A stretch of 64,000 nucleotides of DNA from Clostridium zeae (GCF_017312485.1 NZ_BMBA01000001.1:1906658-1970657); one strand, 5' to 3'. Shown: positions 28,651-38,848, counted from the first letter of the stretch. The notes: generated from the sequence alone by a model not told the origin. Numbers and translations are program-made.

Positions 28651-30123
28651 TTATCTTGAATTGTTATCTAAAATACTTTTATCAAACATATTTAAGAATT
28701 CTTTATTATTTTTAGTTTTCGAAAGTAATGCAATCAATTTTTCAGTTATACTTTCAACATTACCTTCTCTATACATTACTTTTCTTATAGCATATGCTGC
28801 TTCTTTTTCATCATCGTTAAGAAGTAGATCTTCTTTTCTTGTTCCAGACTTGTAGATATCGATAGCTGGGAATATTCTTCTTTCTTGAAGTTTTCTATCT
28901 AAGTGAACTTCCATATTTCCAGTTCCCTTAAATTCTTCAAAAATCATATCATCCATTCTGCTTCCTGTATCAACAAGAGCAGTTGCAAGTATTGTAAGAC
29001 TTCCGCCTTCTTCTATCTTTCTCGCTGCACCGAAGAATTTCTTAGGCATTATAAGAGCTCCTGGATCTAATCCGCCTGAAAGAGTTCTTCCTGTTGGCGT
29101 TATTGTTAAGTTATAAGCTCTAGATAGTCTAGTTAAGCTATCTAGCAAAATAACTACATCTTTACCGTGTTCAACCATTCTCTTAGCTCTATCTAAAACC
29201 AATTGTGCCACTCTAGTATGATTTATTGGTTCTTCATCAAATGTTGAGTATATTACTTCACCATGTATACTTCTTTGCATATCCGTAACTTCTTCTGGAC
29301 GTTCATCTATTAATAATACCATCAATGTAACATTTGGATAATTTGTTGATATGTTCTGAGCTATCTTTTTAAGTAAAGTTGTTTTACCAGCCTTTGGTGG
29401 AGCAACTATTATCCCTCTTTGTCCTTTACCTATAGGAGATACAAGATCCATAAGTCTTGATGATAAATCCTTTTCATCATTAGTCTCTAGTCTTAATCTC
29501 TCATTTGGATAAATAGGAGTTAGGTTTTCAAAGTACTTTCTCCCAATAGCAGTCTCTGGTCTCTCTCCATTAACTCTTTCTACATACAATAAAGCTTTAA
29601 ACTTCTCGCCTTCTTTTGCTTCTCTTACTTTACCTTCAATTTCATCCCCAGTTCTCAAGTTAAATCTTCTTATCTGAGATGGCGATACATATATATCTTG
29701 ATCTGAAGTCAAATAATTTCTGCATCTTAAGAATCCAAAATTATTTGTCTCCATTATTTCTAATATTCCTCTAGCGGAATTAGAGGTATTGATCATTTCC
29801 TTTAGTCGTTCTTTCTTTTCTCCAACCTTTTCTTCACTTGCATTTTCTTGATGCTCTTCAACCTTTTCAGTAACAGCTTTTATTTCTTCTATTCTTTCTG
29901 CAGGTTTATCAACTGTTTTTGTTTCTTTTTCTACATCGGTTGACTTAGGAGCAATTTTTTCTCTTAGTTCAACCCCATCTTTTTTTATAACATTAGGAGA
30001 ACTTTTAACTATTTCTTCAATAAGTTCATTTTTTTTCTTTTTTGAAATATTCTTTATCCCTAAATCTTTAGCTAATTCTTTTAGCTCAGTTAAGGTTTTC
30101 TTTTCGTAAAATTCTGCTGTCAA
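28651..30123 (-). CDS. rho: Transcription termination factor Rho
   Basis: The 490-residue hexameric RNA helicase has an N-terminal SAP-like domain (residues 1-45), then a Lys/Glu-rich insert (about 50-120) common in Clostridium Rho. The cold-shock RNA-binding domain is near 130-195, and the ATPase carries Walker [15 protein letters not shown] and Walker [17 protein letters not shown], followed by the Q-loop/R-loop region [14 protein letters not shown] 30123 is chosen because GGAGGTG lies six bases upstream within the longer frame. A long untranslated leader precedes it. Confidence 0.96.
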   Translation of the reverse strand: MTAEFYEKKTLTELKELAKDLGIKNISKKKKNELIEEIVKSSPNVIKKDGVELREKIAPKSTDVEKETKTVDKPAERIEEIKAVTEKVEEHQENASEEKVGEKKERLKEMINTSNSARGILEIMETNNFGFLRCRNYLTSDQDIYVSPSQIRRFNLRTGDEIEGKVREAKEGEKFKALLYVERVNGERPETAIGRKYFENLTPIYPNERLRLETNDEKDLSSRLMDLVSPIGKGQRGIIVAPPKAGKTTLLKKIAQNISTNYPNVTLMVLLIDERPEEVTDMQRSIHGEVIYSTFDEEPINHTRVAQLVLDRAKRMVEHGKDVVILLDSLTRLSRAYNLTITPTGRTLSGGLDPGALIMPKKFFGAARKIEEGGSLTILATALVDTGSRMDDMIFEEFKGTGNMEVHLDRKLQERRIFPAIDIYKSGTRKEDLLLNDDEKEAAYAIRKVMYREGNVESITEKLIALLSKTKNNKEFLNMFDKSILDNNSR

Positions 30124-30512
30124 AATGACACCTCCATATTTTTTTAATGGAATCAACAAAGGAAACAATAGAAATGAAAGTATAAGGTTAATTATATCTA
30201 AATCTAAAATATATGAGTCTTATAAACTTATTAATTTACAAATCTTGAGTTGTTACATATTTGAATTTTTTGCAATATACCAAATATCGGCGTGCAATTA
30301 AAATAAATAAACACAATAACATTAAGAGGAATATTAGCAATTCATAAACCCCATTTTATTGATCCACTATCATAAAATCTTCTTTGTTTTGATTTATTAG
30401 TACTGAAAATATTTAGAAATGACTAACAAGAAAGACTTTGGTCTTTTGAGCATTTATTCTGTACTAAACATAATTTAGCTTCAGTAACATTTATAATACA
30501 ATTAGCATTTAT

Positions 30513-30541
30513 ATTATGCTTTATTAGAAACATATTTTCAA
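30513..30541 (-). promoter_or_regulatory. Candidate sigma-A promoter of rho
   Basis: On the minus strand TTGAAA and CATAAT are separated by 17 bases. Transcription would begin near 30506, leaving about 380 bases of untranslated leader before the rho start, in keeping with Rho autoregulation known in other bacteria. The leader region (30124-30505) has no gene. Confidence 0.5.
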
Positions 30542-30693
30542 GTATTTTTTTTCATATATATAATTATTGAGTAATAATGATAATTTTATTCACTATTTAT
30601 ATACAAAGTATATAGTTTTTCAAATAAAATAGTCCGTTACTTTTTATTGATACACGTAACTTCTTAAGTTCTATTTTAAGATAACTAAGAAAA

Positions 30694-30724
30694 AGGTTTA
30701 ACAAGAACATTTCTTGTTAAACCT
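30694..30724 (-). terminator. Intrinsic terminator of pyrG
   Basis: AGGTTTAACAAGAA and TTCTTGTTAAACCT form a perfect 14-bp stem with a 3-base loop and five U, 18 bases beyond the pyrG stop. Confidence 0.95.
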
Positions 30725-30741
30725 ATAAATTTACATGTATA

Positions 30742-32352
30742 TTATTTATTATCTATAGCTGCACCTATAAAGTCTTTAAATAGTGGGTGCGGTCTATTAG
30801 GTCTTGATTTTAATTCTGGATGATATTGAACAGCTACAAACCAAGGATGGTCTGCTATTTCTACCACTTCTACTAATCTTCCATCTGGAGATGTTCCAGC
30901 TATTCTCATTCCTGCATCTGCTATCGAACTTCTGAACTCATTGTTGAATTCATATCTATGTCTGTGTCTCTCATATATTAAGCTATCTGAGTAAGCTAAC
31001 TTTGAGAAAGAATCTTCTTCTAATTTACATGGATATAACCCAAGTCTCATAGTTCCACCAAGATCTTCTACATCTTTTTGCTCTGGCATTAAATCAATCA
31101 CTGGATAATTAGTTTCTGGATTAATTTCTGATGAATTAGCTCCAGTATATCCAAGAACATTTCTAGCGAACTCAATAACAGCGCATTGCATACCTAAACA
31201 TATACCAAGGAATGGCTTTTTGTTTTCTCTAGCCCATCTTATAGCTTCTATCTTACCTTCTATACCTCTATCTCCAAAACCTCCTGGTACTAAAACCCCA
31301 TCAACACCTGAAAGTAAGGTATTTACGTTATCTGCAGTAACATCAACTGCATTTATCCATTCTATTTCAACCTTAGAATCATTATGTAATCCACCGTGAT
31401 TTAAAGCTTCAACTACAGAAATATATGCATCATGAAGCTCTACATACTTACCAACTAAAGCTATCTTAGTTACTTTGGAAAGATTTTTTATTCTATCTAC
31501 CATTTGAGACCATTGTGAATTATCAATGTCACAGCATCCTAAATTTAACTTTTCAACTACCAACTTATCTAAACCTTCATTATGTAACATAAGCGGTACT
31601 TCATATAAATCTTCTGCATCAAGATTTTGTATTACTGATCTTCCATCTATATTACAGAATAAACCTATCTTATTCTTAATATCATCTGATAAAGGCTTCT
31701 CTGCTCTACAAACGATAATATCTGGTTGTATACCAATTCCTGTCAATTCTTTAACTGAGTGCTGAGTAGGTTTAGTCTTTAACTCTCCTGCTTTTCCTAG
31801 GTATGGCACTAGTGTAACATGTATAAAGCATGCATTTTCTCTACCTACTTCATACTTAATTTGTCTTATAGCTTCTAAAAATGGAAGTGATTCAATATCC
31901 CCAACAGTTCCGCCAATTTCAGTTATTACTACATCTACATCCTTTTCTTTAGCTACTCTATAAACACGGTTCTTTAATTCGTTAGTTATATGAGGAATTA
32001 CTTGAACTGTTCCACCTAAGTATTCGCCTTTTCTTTCCTTAGAAATAACAGACCAATATACTTTTCCTGTAGTTACATTTGAGTTCTTAGTCAAATTTTC
32101 ATCGATAAATCTTTCGTAATGACCTAAGTCAAGATCTGTTTCAGCTCCATCATCTGTTACGAACACTTCTCCATGTTGATATGGGCTCATAGTACCTGGA
32201 TCCACATTTAGATACGGATCAAACTTTTGTATTGAGACTTTTAACCCTCTATTCTTAAGCAATCTTCCTAAAGACGCAGCAGTGATTCCTTTACCTAATG
32301 ATGAAACTACTCCCCCTGTGACAAATACATACTTTGTGGTTCTCTTGCTCAT
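30742..32352 (-). CDS. pyrG: CTP synthase
   Basis: The 536-residue enzyme aminates UTP to CTP with glutamine. The synthetase domain begins [23 protein letters not shown] and carries the P-loop; the class I glutaminase domain has the nucleophile Cys in [14 protein letters not shown] near residue 385 and His-Pro-Glu in VQYHPELKS near 515. AGGAGG lies seven bases before ATG 32352, so the longer frame is rejected. The upstream leader contains a possible attenuator. Confidence 0.98.
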   Translation of the reverse strand: MSKRTTKYVFVTGGVVSSLGKGITAASLGRLLKNRGLKVSIQKFDPYLNVDPGTMSPYQHGEVFVTDDGAETDLDLGHYERFIDENLTKNSNVTTGKVYWSVISKERKGEYLGGTVQVIPHITNELKNRVYRVAKEKDVDVVITEIGGTVGDIESLPFLEAIRQIKYEVGRENACFIHVTLVPYLGKAGELKTKPTQHSVKELTGIGIQPDIIVCRAEKPLSDDIKNKIGLFCNIDGRSVIQNLDAEDLYEVPLMLHNEGLDKLVVEKLNLGCCDIDNSQWSQMVDRIKNLSKVTKIALVGKYVELHDAYISVVEALNHGGLHNDSKVEIEWINAVDVTADNVNTLLSGVDGVLVPGGFGDRGIEGKIEAIRWARENKKPFLGICLGMQCAVIEFARNVLGYTGANSSEINPETNYPVIDLMPEQKDVEDLGGTMRLGLYPCKLEEDSFSKLAYSDSLIYERHRHRYEFNNEFRSSIADAGMRIAGTSPDGRLVEVVEIADHPWFVAVQYHPELKSRPNRPHPLFKDFIGAAIDNK

Positions 32353-32377
32353 ACTTTTTCCTCCTAAGAATCTATTT

Positions 32378-32425
32378 AAAAAAACTATTGACACTGTAAT
32401 AATTATTTATTATAATAGTTATTAC
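32378..32425 (-). promoter_or_regulatory. Possible attenuator in the pyrG leader
   Basis: On the minus strand AACTATT (32414-32420) and AATAGTT (32383-32389) can pair before a run of seven U. A competing hairpin, GTAATAA with TTATTAC (32396-32425), uses part of the same arm. This resembles a terminator/antiterminator pair just before the ribosome binding site. In Bacillus pyrG is controlled by CTP-sensitive termination; that the same mechanism acts here is inference. Confidence 0.45.
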
Positions 32426-32516
32426 CCACCATTTAAGATGGATAATTGTTGTCTTAAACACAATGATAGTATTTTATCACATATCAGATTCTTATTCTAG
32501 TCTTTTTTTTATGTTT

Positions 32517-32804
32517 TTATAGCATTTTTTCTATTTCTTCTTCAACATATAGATATTTATCTCTGAATTCCTTATTTATTAAAAACTTTTCTTCGGCCTT
32601 TTTTACATTATAATTAATACTTCTAGAAGACTTAGCTCTCAATATGTTTAACAATTCTTCTTTTTTTATACAGTCATACTTTTTCATCAATAACAAAAGC
32701 ATATATTTATTTTCTCTGCTTTTCAAAAAATCTTTATGCTCATTTATGTTAATTCCATGATATTGGCATAACAACTCAATTATCTTATAGTATCTCTCAT
32801 ACAA
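32517..32804 (-). CDS. Unknown small protein, possibly DNA-binding (DnaA domain IV-like)
   Basis: The 95-residue all-helical, charged protein has no known family that I can name with certainty. The segment ENKYMLLLLMKKYDCIKKEE followed by RSINYNVKKAEEKFL recalls the helix-turn-helix layout of the DnaA C-terminal domain. The start is set at TTG 32804, preceded by GAGGTGAGG; the reading frame opens further upstream but without a good site. It is upstream of pyrG in the same direction. Confidence 0.6.
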   Translation of the reverse strand: MYERYYKIIELLCQYHGININEHKDFLKSRENKYMLLLLMKKYDCIKKEELLNILRAKSSRSINYNVKKAEEKFLINKEFRDKYLYVEEEIEKML

Positions 32805-32840
32805 TTTCCTCACCTCTACTTTTATTGTAATTATTGCCAT

Positions 32841-33154
32841 TTAACTTGCTAGTTAAACTTCTTTTACCTAAATTTATATTTTTATATTATGATGAAAATT
32901 TAGTATCAAAATAGATTTTGTTTTTTTACTGTATATCAATAAAGACTTGTAAAACCTTTAAAATTCTAGATTTACTCTGCATAAAAACCTTATAGTTGTC
33001 TATATGCAAAAAAGATTTAGAATTAATTGTAGATAATTCCTGCAATAAGAATCATCTAGTAAAAAATCCTAAATCTCTTCATAATTTTGATATGTTATAC
33101 TTATTTATCTTTTAAAACATATACTAAACACAAAACTTTTCTATATTGTTTATG
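32841..33154. other. Gene-free region between small protein gene and repeat A copy 2
   Basis: About 310 bases, AT-rich, with no supported gene. A few short dyads around TAGATTTAC and GTAGATAATTC were seen but not judged significant. Confidence 0.4.
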
Positions 33155-33205
33155 TCTATGTTTAAGAATATTGTTGAAATTAATTGGTTATACAGGAGAC
33201 GCTAT

Positions 33206-33280
33206 ATGAGCGAGCTATTAGAATTAAATGATTTTTTCAGATGGAATGGCTCTAAAAAATCGCTAATCGTTCTTCATTAG
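33206..33280 (+). CDS. Possible leader peptide in repeat A copy 2, interrupted
   Basis: AGGAG lies seven bases before an ATG opening MSELLELNDFFRWNG, identical to copy 1. After residue 15 the frame runs into the inserted family B element and stops at residue 24. As in copy 1, translation is unproven. Confidence 0.25.
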   Translation: MSELLELNDFFRWNGSKKSLIVLH

Positions 33281-33435
33281 TGATTTTTTTACGCATCTGC
33301 CTTTTCTGAACGTATGTGAAGAAATTCTGGCAGGCGATATAATTTTATTTTTTACTTTTTAATTCAGACATCTTTTTTATTTTCTTAAATTTAAGATATG
33401 AGAGATTTATAAAAAGTATTAATTATTAAAAAGTA
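33251..33435 (+). repeat. Family B element inserted into family A, copy 2
   Basis: The first hairpin is ATCGCTAAT/ATTAGTGAT with A and T runs; the second is CTGCC/GGCAG; then comes a TTTATTTTTTA tail. Beyond it, TTTTACTTTTTAAT (33350-33363) pairs perfectly with ATTAAAAAGTAAAA (33425-33438). Together these explain the extra sequence in family A copy 2. Confidence 0.7.
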
Positions 33436-33612
33436 AAACTGTACTGTTCGAACGTAGTGAGTTTACAGTTTTAGCCATGTAATATGAAAAAATCATATTG
33501 ATTCTTTGCGTAAGCTTATTAAAGCGTCGGATGATTAACCAATTAATTTCAACACAGTGCTTTAACAGCGCCTTGTTCCCTAAATCAGCATGCTTAAAAA
33601 CCTTGTTATAGG

Positions 33613-34035
33613 TTAGTTTTTTGTCTTTATATTTATTTTCAGTTGAGTATTATTACTTTCTTGGCCACTTACACTTAAATTGTAATCAATAAACACATCT
33701 CCACCATGCTCATCTATATCTATCTTCAACTCTTTAGTATCTATTTTAAGCTCTAACATCCCATAAGGGGTATTATAAAGACTTACTGAGCTATTATCTT
33801 TTTGAAAATTCATCTTAGTGGCAGTAGTGCCTTCTCTTTCAAGAATCAACTCATTAGAAGTTATAGATATTTTAGTTTTTGTTCCTTCCATGCCTGATAT
33901 TTCTGTTTCATCATACGTTGCTTCGTATCCATCTTCTTTAATTAAAAACTCCCCTGGAGTTACTACTTCAATTAGATCTTCTTTATCAGCTGGCACTTGA
34001 TTACTTGCTATTGAAATTATTGCCTTCTTCTTCAT
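33613..34035 (-). CDS. DUF1934 (YwiB-like) beta-barrel protein
   Basis: The 140-residue protein is predicted to be almost entirely beta strand, with a calycin-like pattern. Segments YEATYDETEISGMEGTKTKI and MLELKIDTKELKIDI fit the DUF1934/YwiB family. No catalytic residues or signal peptide were seen. AGGAGG precedes the ATG by six bases. Function is unknown. Confidence 0.8.
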   Translation of the reverse strand: MKKKAIISIASNQVPADKEDLIEVVTPGEFLIKEDGYEATYDETEISGMEGTKTKISITSNELILEREGTTATKMNFQKDNSSVSLYNTPYGMLELKIDTKELKIDIDEHGGDVFIDYNLSVSGQESNNTQLKINIKTKN

Positions 34036-34153
34036 TTTTTCCTCCTAGCTTACATACGCTTTTTTTGCATCGTAAGCATATTAATTTACAACTATATAAT
34101 AGTTTAATAATTTTAAGTCCTTTATTCAAGTGTTATATGAAATATTTATTTAT

Positions 34154-34255
34154 AAAAAAGTCGCTGAAGCGAACTTCTTCAGTGAGCTTTTTTAACGCAT
34201 CTGCCTTTCCGAATGTATATGAGGAAAATCTGGCAGGCTACATATTCTTATTTTT
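34154..34255 (+). repeat. Family B double-hairpin repeat, copy 3
   Basis: The first hairpin is AAAAAAGTCGCTGAAG with CTTCAGTGAGCTTTTTT; the second hairpin CTGCC/GGCAG encloses about 25 bases; a T-rich tail follows. It lies between spoIIR and the DUF1934 gene and could terminate either side. Confidence 0.7.
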
Positions 34256-34395
34256 TTATTCTTTAACTTATACTATGTCTTAAGTCTGTTCGCATAATTA
34301 TCCACAGATATAATTGAGATATAATTTCCTAGAGAATAAAAATATAAGGTCCTATTCCAAAACAAATTAATAGTTGGAAACAGAACCTTGTATTG

Positions 34396-35076
34396 CTATA
34401 TTTTTTTTATAATATCATCGAATATTTCTTTTATTTTAAACTTGAATACAACCTTATCGCTAGAGCTGTCTTTACCTAATTTACCTTGGTTATCAACTTC
34501 GTCATACTCTTTGTCTGTTAAAACTCTTTTCATTTGCTTTTCTGTTTCATCATAGGAAACTTGTCCCTTTGTTATATCAATAAAGCATAAAGGAGGAAAC
34601 ATAACACACCACCAATTTTGTCCTTTTCCTGATCCAATGATAACTCTGTAAGCCTCATAATTACCTTGTGGCAATGTTATATTACCATAAGTTTTCACTG
34701 GAAAGTTTTCATGATCTAATGTGCTATTTACCTCATAGGTATAGCCGTTATCCTTTATCACTTTACTTGCTATCTTCTTTATTTGTTCATCGTTTTCCTT
34801 TAATATCTTCCTTGATTCATCTATGGATTTTGAATCTTTTAACTTTGGAGTTATATATTTTAATATTTCATCTCTTACCTTAAGTTTTAGCTCTTGATCC
34901 TTTTTATCATCACTATTTGCTATTACATGGAACCTTATCAATTTATCTTTTATTTCCTCACTTACAGAACTTCCGTCTTCCTGACCATATACAGTTATCT
35001 TGTTTAAAGTATTATAGGAAAATATTCCTATAGTTAATGAAAATATAATAGTCACAATAAATAATATTTTTTTCAT
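34396..35076 (-). CDS. spoIIR: SpoIIR, forespore signalling protein
   Basis: SpoIIR is secreted from the forespore and triggers SpoIIGA-dependent pro-sigma-E cleavage in the mother cell. The 226 residues begin with a signal or anchor (about 4-24), followed by the SpoIIR domain: KLIRFHVIANSDDKKDQELK, LKVRDEILKYI and the conserved GKGQNWWCVMFPPLCFIDI. A sigma-F promoter lies immediately upstream. In Bacillus the gene lies beside prfA/prmC; here it is beside ispE. Confidence 0.97.
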   Translation of the reverse strand: MKKILFIVTIIFSLTIGIFSYNTLNKITVYGQEDGSSVSEEIKDKLIRFHVIANSDDKKDQELKLKVRDEILKYITPKLKDSKSIDESRKILKENDEQIKKIASKVIKDNGYTYEVNSTLDHENFPVKTYGNITLPQGNYEAYRVIIGSGKGQNWWCVMFPPLCFIDITKGQVSYDETEKQMKRVLTDKEYDEVDNQGKLGKDSSSDKVVFKFKIKEIFDDIIKKI

Positions 35077-35101
35077 AAAAAATCAACCCCCTGACACTTG
35101 T

Positions 35102-35131
35102 AATTATTGCCAAAGGGTTTTCCATTTATAC
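35102..35131 (-). promoter_or_regulatory. Sigma-F promoter of spoIIR
   Basis: On the minus strand GTATA and GGCAATAATT are separated by 15 bases. This fits the forespore sigma-F consensus (GYATA, GGNRANANTW) at every defined position. It is placed between the ispE stop and the spoIIR ribosome binding site, with a start site near 35095. Confidence 0.8.
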
Positions 35132-35140
35132 ATTTTTATT

Positions 35141-35989
35141 TTAAATTGTTCTAGTTATATATACATCTCTATATCTTTCTTTCATCTTCTCATAGCAATT
35201 TTGAGCTTTTACCATATCTTCAAAGAAAGCAAAAACTGTAGGACCACTACCACTCATCAATGTTCCTAAACAACCCAAGTTAATCATACTATCTTTTATT
35301 CCTTTTATTAACGGGTGCTTTCTGATAGTTACATTTTCTAGTACATTCTTCATATTCTCAGCTACAAATTTTATATTACCGCAGTTCATTTCATGGATTA
35401 AATTATTTACTCTAGGATGCTTATATATACGTTTTATATCTAGTAATCCATATACTTCTTTAGTAGAAACACCAAATGGCGGTTTAACAACAACTAATAT
35501 ATAATTTTTAAAAGGCTTAAGAGGCTTGATTTGTTCTCCTATCCCTTCACAAAGTGCTGTTCCACCTTTCATGCAGTAAGGTACATCAGCACCTATTTGG
35601 AGCCCTAAAGCTAAGAGTTCTTCTTCAGTTGCATTGATTTCAAATATATCATTCATACCTTTAATTACAGCAGCAGCATCTGTACTTCCACCAGCCATAC
35701 CTGCAGACATAGGTATTTTTTTTATTATATCAATTTTAACTCCGTTTGAAATATTATACTTTTCTTTAAATAGTTTAGCGGCTTTATAGCAAAGGTTCCT
35801 ACTGTCAGTTGGTATAAATGGGTTATCACAAGTTATAATTATATCATCACAGCTCAATTCTTTATTAATATGAATAACATCATATAAATCAATTGTTTGC
35901 ATTATCATCCTTAATAAATGATAACCATCCTCTCTTTTACCAACAACATCTAAGGCTATATTTATTTTAGCATAAGCTTTTAGTATCAT
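35141..35989 (-). CDS. ispE: 4-diphosphocytidyl-2-C-methyl-D-erythritol kinase
   Basis: The 282-residue GHMP kinase of the MEP isoprenoid pathway has N-terminal LKAYAKINIALDVVGKREDGYH, the ATP-binding PMSAGMAGGSTDAAA near residue 95, and the C-terminal LMSGSGPTVFAFFED. The gene is close to veg in this genome as in Bacillus. Confidence 0.97.
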   Translation of the reverse strand: MILKAYAKINIALDVVGKREDGYHLLRMIMQTIDLYDVIHINKELSCDDIIITCDNPFIPTDSRNLCYKAAKLFKEKYNISNGVKIDIIKKIPMSAGMAGGSTDAAAVIKGMNDIFEINATEEELLALGLQIGADVPYCMKGGTALCEGIGEQIKPLKPFKNYILVVVKPPFGVSTKEVYGLLDIKRIYKHPRVNNLIHEMNCGNIKFVAENMKNVLENVTIRKHPLIKGIKDSMINLGCLGTLMSGSGPTVFAFFEDMVKAQNCYEKMKERYRDVYITRTI

Positions 35990-36120
35990 TTATTTTCAAC
36001 CCTTCCCCTTGTTCTATAATAATTATATATTTTATCGCAATAAATGCAATATATAGTTTGATGGGATTTTATCTTATATAATTAATAAAATAGGTTTAAA
36101 TTGGGTTTAAAATAATATAA

Positions 36121-36165
36121 AAAACAACAGTTATAGCTAAAATTAAGCTATCACACTGTTGTTTT
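36121..36165 (-). terminator. Intrinsic terminator of cphA
   Basis: AAAACAACAGT pairs with ACTGTTGTTTT, with an inner stem ATAGCT/AGCTAT and a short internal bulge; six U follow on the minus strand. Confidence 0.88.
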
Positions 36166-36208
36166 TATAATAAGTCTCTTTGATGATTTTATTATAGATG
36201 ATATATTT

Positions 36209-38848
36209 TTATATATGAACTACATTTTCTAATTCAATTAAATCAACAACTTCAACAACTTCATCAGACTTACCTTTGATATAATTAACCAATCTTTCAA
36301 ATCCTTCAAAAAACACAACTATTACATCACCAGGAATTGAATCATTTAAGGCATTATCTAATGCTACTACTTCATCAAGTATTACATGTATATCTTTTTC
36401 TAACTTATATTCCAATGCTCCTTTTAAGAGTATATCAGCAACTTCTCCTTGCCTCCGTCCTCTTTTATCAAGATCTTCTTTTATATATATCTTATCTAGA
36501 AACTGAGCTGATATGGCACCTAATCTTTGTATGCTATCATCGCTCCTATCACCTGGAACACCAATCACTCCTATTAATCTATTATGAGGCATACTTTTTA
36601 ACGCATCTAAAACACAGGTACATCCATCTATATTATGCCCATAATCTAAAATCACCTTAGTTCCATTAATATCATACTCATTGAACCTTCCTGGATTGGA
36701 GTTTTCATCACCGAAGAAGGTTGTTAACCCTTTAGCAATTATAGCATAATCCAAATTTATACCCACTAATGCGCTACATGCTGCTAAACAATTATATATA
36801 TTATACTTTAAATTTCCGTTCTTAGTTATAGGAATATCTTTTATCATACATATACTATATCTTTTATTATTATTTTCAACATATATAGCCCCATCGGAGG
36901 CATAAACAACAGGATTACCTTGCATGATATTTCCTTTAATATATGGGTTATTTCTATTCATAGAGAATAATATCTTCTTTTTATCTTTTATTCTATCTAA
37001 CACCTTAATACTCCATGCATCATCTACATTTATAACAGAATACCCTTCTTCTTTAACAGCTTCAGCAACTAAAGCCTTTGCAAAAGCTAGTTGTTCCATT
37101 GTATCTATGTTATCTATACCAAGATGGTCTTCAGTGATATTTGTTATAATACCTACATCTGCAGCATCATAAGCTAATCCATTTCTAACAATTCCACCCC
37201 TAGCAGTTTCAAGCACCGCTACATCTACATCTTTATTTAACAATACCGATTTTGCGCTTTTAGGACCAGTATCATCACCAGTATCAATATATTCTCCGTT
37301 TATAACTACTCCTGAAGTAGTTGTCATTCCAACACTATATCCCACAAGACTTATTACATGAGCTATTAATCTAGTTGTAGTAGTCTTGCCATTAGTACCA
37401 GTTACAGAAATAACTGGTATATTTTTTAAATTTCCTTCATACATCATATCTACAATCGCTCCAGCTACATCTCTTTCTTTGCCGAAGGTTGGATAATGAT
37501 GCATTCTAATTCCAGGAGCTGCATTTACCTCAACTATGATTCCCCTACCTGAAATTGGTTCTGATATATTTTCTGTACATATATCTATTCCACAAATATC
37601 TAACCCTATGGTTTTTGCCACTCTAATACACAGCTTTATATTTTCTTCACATATCTCATCAGTACAATCTATGGATATACCTCCTGTAGATAAATTAGCA
37701 TTTTCTCTCAAAAACACTCTTTCACCTTTCACTGGTATAGATGAAATATTAAAACCTTGCTTTTTTATACAGCTAATTAAACATTCATCCATCTTCACTT
37801 TTGTTAATGGTTTTTCATGCTTTTCTCCTCTTCTAGGATCGCTATTTAAATTTCTTATTAAATCTTTAATGTTAGCACTTCCATCTCCTATTACAAAAGG
37901 AGGTAACCTTTTTGCAGCAGCTATGACTTTATTGTTTACAACACAGACTCTATAGTCTTCTCCTTTTACATACTTTTCGATAAGTATATCTTTATAATCA
38001 TCATTTATAACTTTATAAGCTTTGAGCAATGACTTTTGATCAGTTATATTAAGTATAACCCCTTTGCCTTTGTTTCCAAATTGGGGTTTTAACACTACCG
38101 GATATCCTATATCATCAGCTTTCTGCAATAAATCTATAGTATTAAACACTTTTTCACCTATAGCGACAGGAATAAATTGTGCTTTTAAAAGTTGCTTCGT
38201 AAGCATCTTATCACAAGCTATATCAGCTCCTATGCATCTAGTAGAATCCCCTAAGGCTGCAGCTATAACCCTCCCTTGCTTCCCGTATCCTATTTGATAC
38301 ATTCCGCCATCTCCAAGCTTAATAACTGGAAGTTTTCTTTTTTGAGCTGCATCACAAATAGCTTTAGTACTTGGTCCCATCATCTCTTGTGACATTGTTT
38401 GCTTTAAGTATTCTAATCTTTCTTCTAAGTTAATTGGTTTTTGCTCTATCAAAGAATTTATTAAATCTATGGCAAGATATATAGCTCCTAATGCCGTATT
38501 TTTATATTCATATTGGATTATCATATAATATAGGTCATCTTTTATCTCTCGGGCTTTCCCATAAGCTACATCTATACCTAATATATTTTGAATAGCAATA
38601 GTAATATGTTCGCATATATGAGCAAGATATGTACCTTCTTTTAATCTTGTTACAAAACCATTATCCTCATCAATTCCACATCTATGCTTATTTAATTCTG
38701 GTAACATCTTTACAAGAGTATCATTAAAATTAGGAATATCTTTACTTGGAATCTCACAATAACCTTCCAAATCAACATCTGCTCTTATGCATTTTTTATG
38801 GGAATATATGTTTTTCCCATCATAAACTATTTCTTTAATAAGCTTCAT
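36209..38848 (-). CDS. cphA: Cyanophycin synthetase
   Basis: The 879-residue enzyme builds the Asp-Arg polymer cyanophycin. Domains in order: an N-terminal CphA-specific region (about 1-160), an ATP-grasp ligase (about 210-470, with PVVLKPQFGNKGKGV and the end segment IIVEVNAAPGIRMHHYP), and a Mur-ligase-like domain with P-loop SVTGTNGKTTTTRLIA near 480. The ATG 38848 follows GAGGAGG by 12 bases and lies one base after the cphB stop, so translation is likely coupled. In Clostridium, cyanophycin has been linked to sporulation. Confidence 0.95.
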   Translation of the reverse strand: MKLIKEIVYDGKNIYSHKKCIRADVDLEGYCEIPSKDIPNFNDTLVKMLPELNKHRCGIDEDNGFVTRLKEGTYLAHICEHITIAIQNILGIDVAYGKAREIKDDLYYMIIQYEYKNTALGAIYLAIDLINSLIEQKPINLEERLEYLKQTMSQEMMGPSTKAICDAAQKRKLPVIKLGDGGMYQIGYGKQGRVIAAALGDSTRCIGADIACDKMLTKQLLKAQFIPVAIGEKVFNTIDLLQKADDIGYPVVLKPQFGNKGKGVILNITDQKSLLKAYKVINDDYKDILIEKYVKGEDYRVCVVNNKVIAAAKRLPPFVIGDGSANIKDLIRNLNSDPRRGEKHEKPLTKVKMDECLISCIKKQGFNISSIPVKGERVFLRENANLSTGGISIDCTDEICEENIKLCIRVAKTIGLDICGIDICTENISEPISGRGIIVEVNAAPGIRMHHYPTFGKERDVAGAIVDMMYEGNLKNIPVISVTGTNGKTTTTRLIAHVISLVGYSVGMTTTSGVVINGEYIDTGDDTGPKSAKSVLLNKDVDVAVLETARGGIVRNGLAYDAADVGIITNITEDHLGIDNIDTMEQLAFAKALVAEAVKEEGYSVINVDDAWSIKVLDRIKDKKKILFSMNRNNPYIKGNIMQGNPVVYASDGAIYVENNNKRYSICMIKDIPITKNGNLKYNIYNCLAACSALVGINLDYAIIAKGLTTFFGDENSNPGRFNEYDINGTKVILDYGHNIDGCTCVLDALKSMPHNRLIGVIGVPGDRSDDSIQRLGAISAQFLDKIYIKEDLDKRGRRQGEVADILLKGALEYKLEKDIHVILDEVVALDNALNDSIPGDVIVVFFEGFERLVNYIKGKSDEVVEVVDLIELENVVHI

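Larger units (their letters stand above)
33155..33566 (+). repeat. Family A structured repeat, copy 2, interrupted
   Basis: The outer arms are TTGAAATTAATTGGTTA (33174-33190) and its exact complement (33536-33552). Inner pairing is GACGCT/AGCGTC (33198-33203 with 33523-33528), where copy 1 has GATGCT/AGCATC. The internal hairpins AAACTGTA/TACAGTTT and AATATGA/TCATATT are kept. Relative to copy 1, about 185 bases (33251-33435) are inserted within the short frame and include a family B element. Confidence 0.8.

Noticed and set aside
15441-33566. Family A as a classical MITE with fixed terminal inverted repeats
   Set aside because: The arm sequences differ between copies while staying self-complementary, and no target duplication was seen, so a simple transposase-recognised end is less likely. 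Not fully excluded.
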